From: Wuchereria bancrofti
Taxonomy: Eukaryota > Nematoda > Chromadorea > Rhabditida > Onchocercidae
Assembly: GCA_005281725.1 (NCBI GenBank)
Contig: SSBO01000021.1
Span: 2,883 to 50,958, forward strand
Direction of reading: 5' to 3'
DNA: 48,076 nucleotides
The notes below the pieces were generated by a model. It made no database searches and had not been told where the DNA came from. It saw only the letters and a program-made list of their open reading frames with translations. Below are positions 48,001-48,076 of the stretch, one piece after another. Within the stretch, counting starts at the first letter, position 1. Each line of letters starts with the position of its first letter. The position numbers and the translations under genes were made by a program.

Positions 48001-48076
48001 CATTCATTCATTCATTCATTCATTCATTCATTCATTCATTCATTCATTCATTCATTCATTCATTCATTCATTCATT
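48001..48076. repeat. Perfect (CATT)19 microsatellite at the window end
   Basis: Nineteen uninterrupted CATT units running to the last base. If the scaffold ends here, assembly probably stopped in this repeat. Confidence 0.95.

Overview
The window is a strongly A+T-rich piece of eukaryotic nuclear genome with sparse coding sequence, many microsatellites and homopolymer runs. It points to a spliced-leader nematode, most likely a filarial-type (clade III) parasite. An exact copy of the 22-nt nematode SL1 leader lies on the minus strand at 34209-34230. The only clearly readable gene is a nematode-type syndecan, and broken pieces closely follow the nematode myosin chaperone UNC-45. The species cannot be named from sequence alone.

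Much of the window is assembly structure rather than biology. Single N characters sit at 2287, 7984, 10070, 11922, 15089, 15270, 17455, 23805, 23812, 28133, 30816, 35322 and 46641, and an N run lies at 15121-15245. At ten of these joins the sequence after the N restarts exactly, or nearly, at a point already passed before it, so contig ends overlap but were not merged. Collapsing them removes roughly 12 kb. One pair (7238-7983 against 7985-8782) is visibly diverged and looks like two haplotypes placed in tandem. One 2.2-kb piece (15271-17454) is inverted and redundant.

Layout. 1-8.8 kb: no convincing genes, repeats and low-complexity tracts. 8.8-12 kb: a short hydrophobic ORF (8814-8903, repeated at 10470-10559) that could be the signal-peptide exon of the syndecan gene. 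12.9-22.6 kb: a 3106-bp unit holding the syndecan glycosaminoglycan exon, apparently present in two direct tandem copies even after the N-overlaps are collapsed. 21.9-27.4 kb: the rest of the sdn-1 (syndecan) gene, with an 18-nt micro-exon and a G-quadruplex motif in its last intron. 27.6-33.5 kb: gene-poor. 33.6-35.2 kb: a scrambled unc-45 pseudogene, TPR part on plus and central part on minus, with an SL1-bearing block between them and an 84-bp tandem repeat derived from unc-45. 35.5-48.1 kb: mostly non-coding, with a possible solo LTR, a weak multi-exon gene candidate near 40.7-42.2 kb, an unexplained low-AT block at 42.9 kb, an X-box-like palindrome, CACGTG-bearing tandem repeats and a terminal (CATT)19.

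No bacterial-type operon, CRISPR array or complete mobile element was seen. The most interesting points are the tandem duplication of a frame-shifting syndecan exon, the SL1 copy that is not followed by an SL RNA body, and the rearranged unc-45 fragments.
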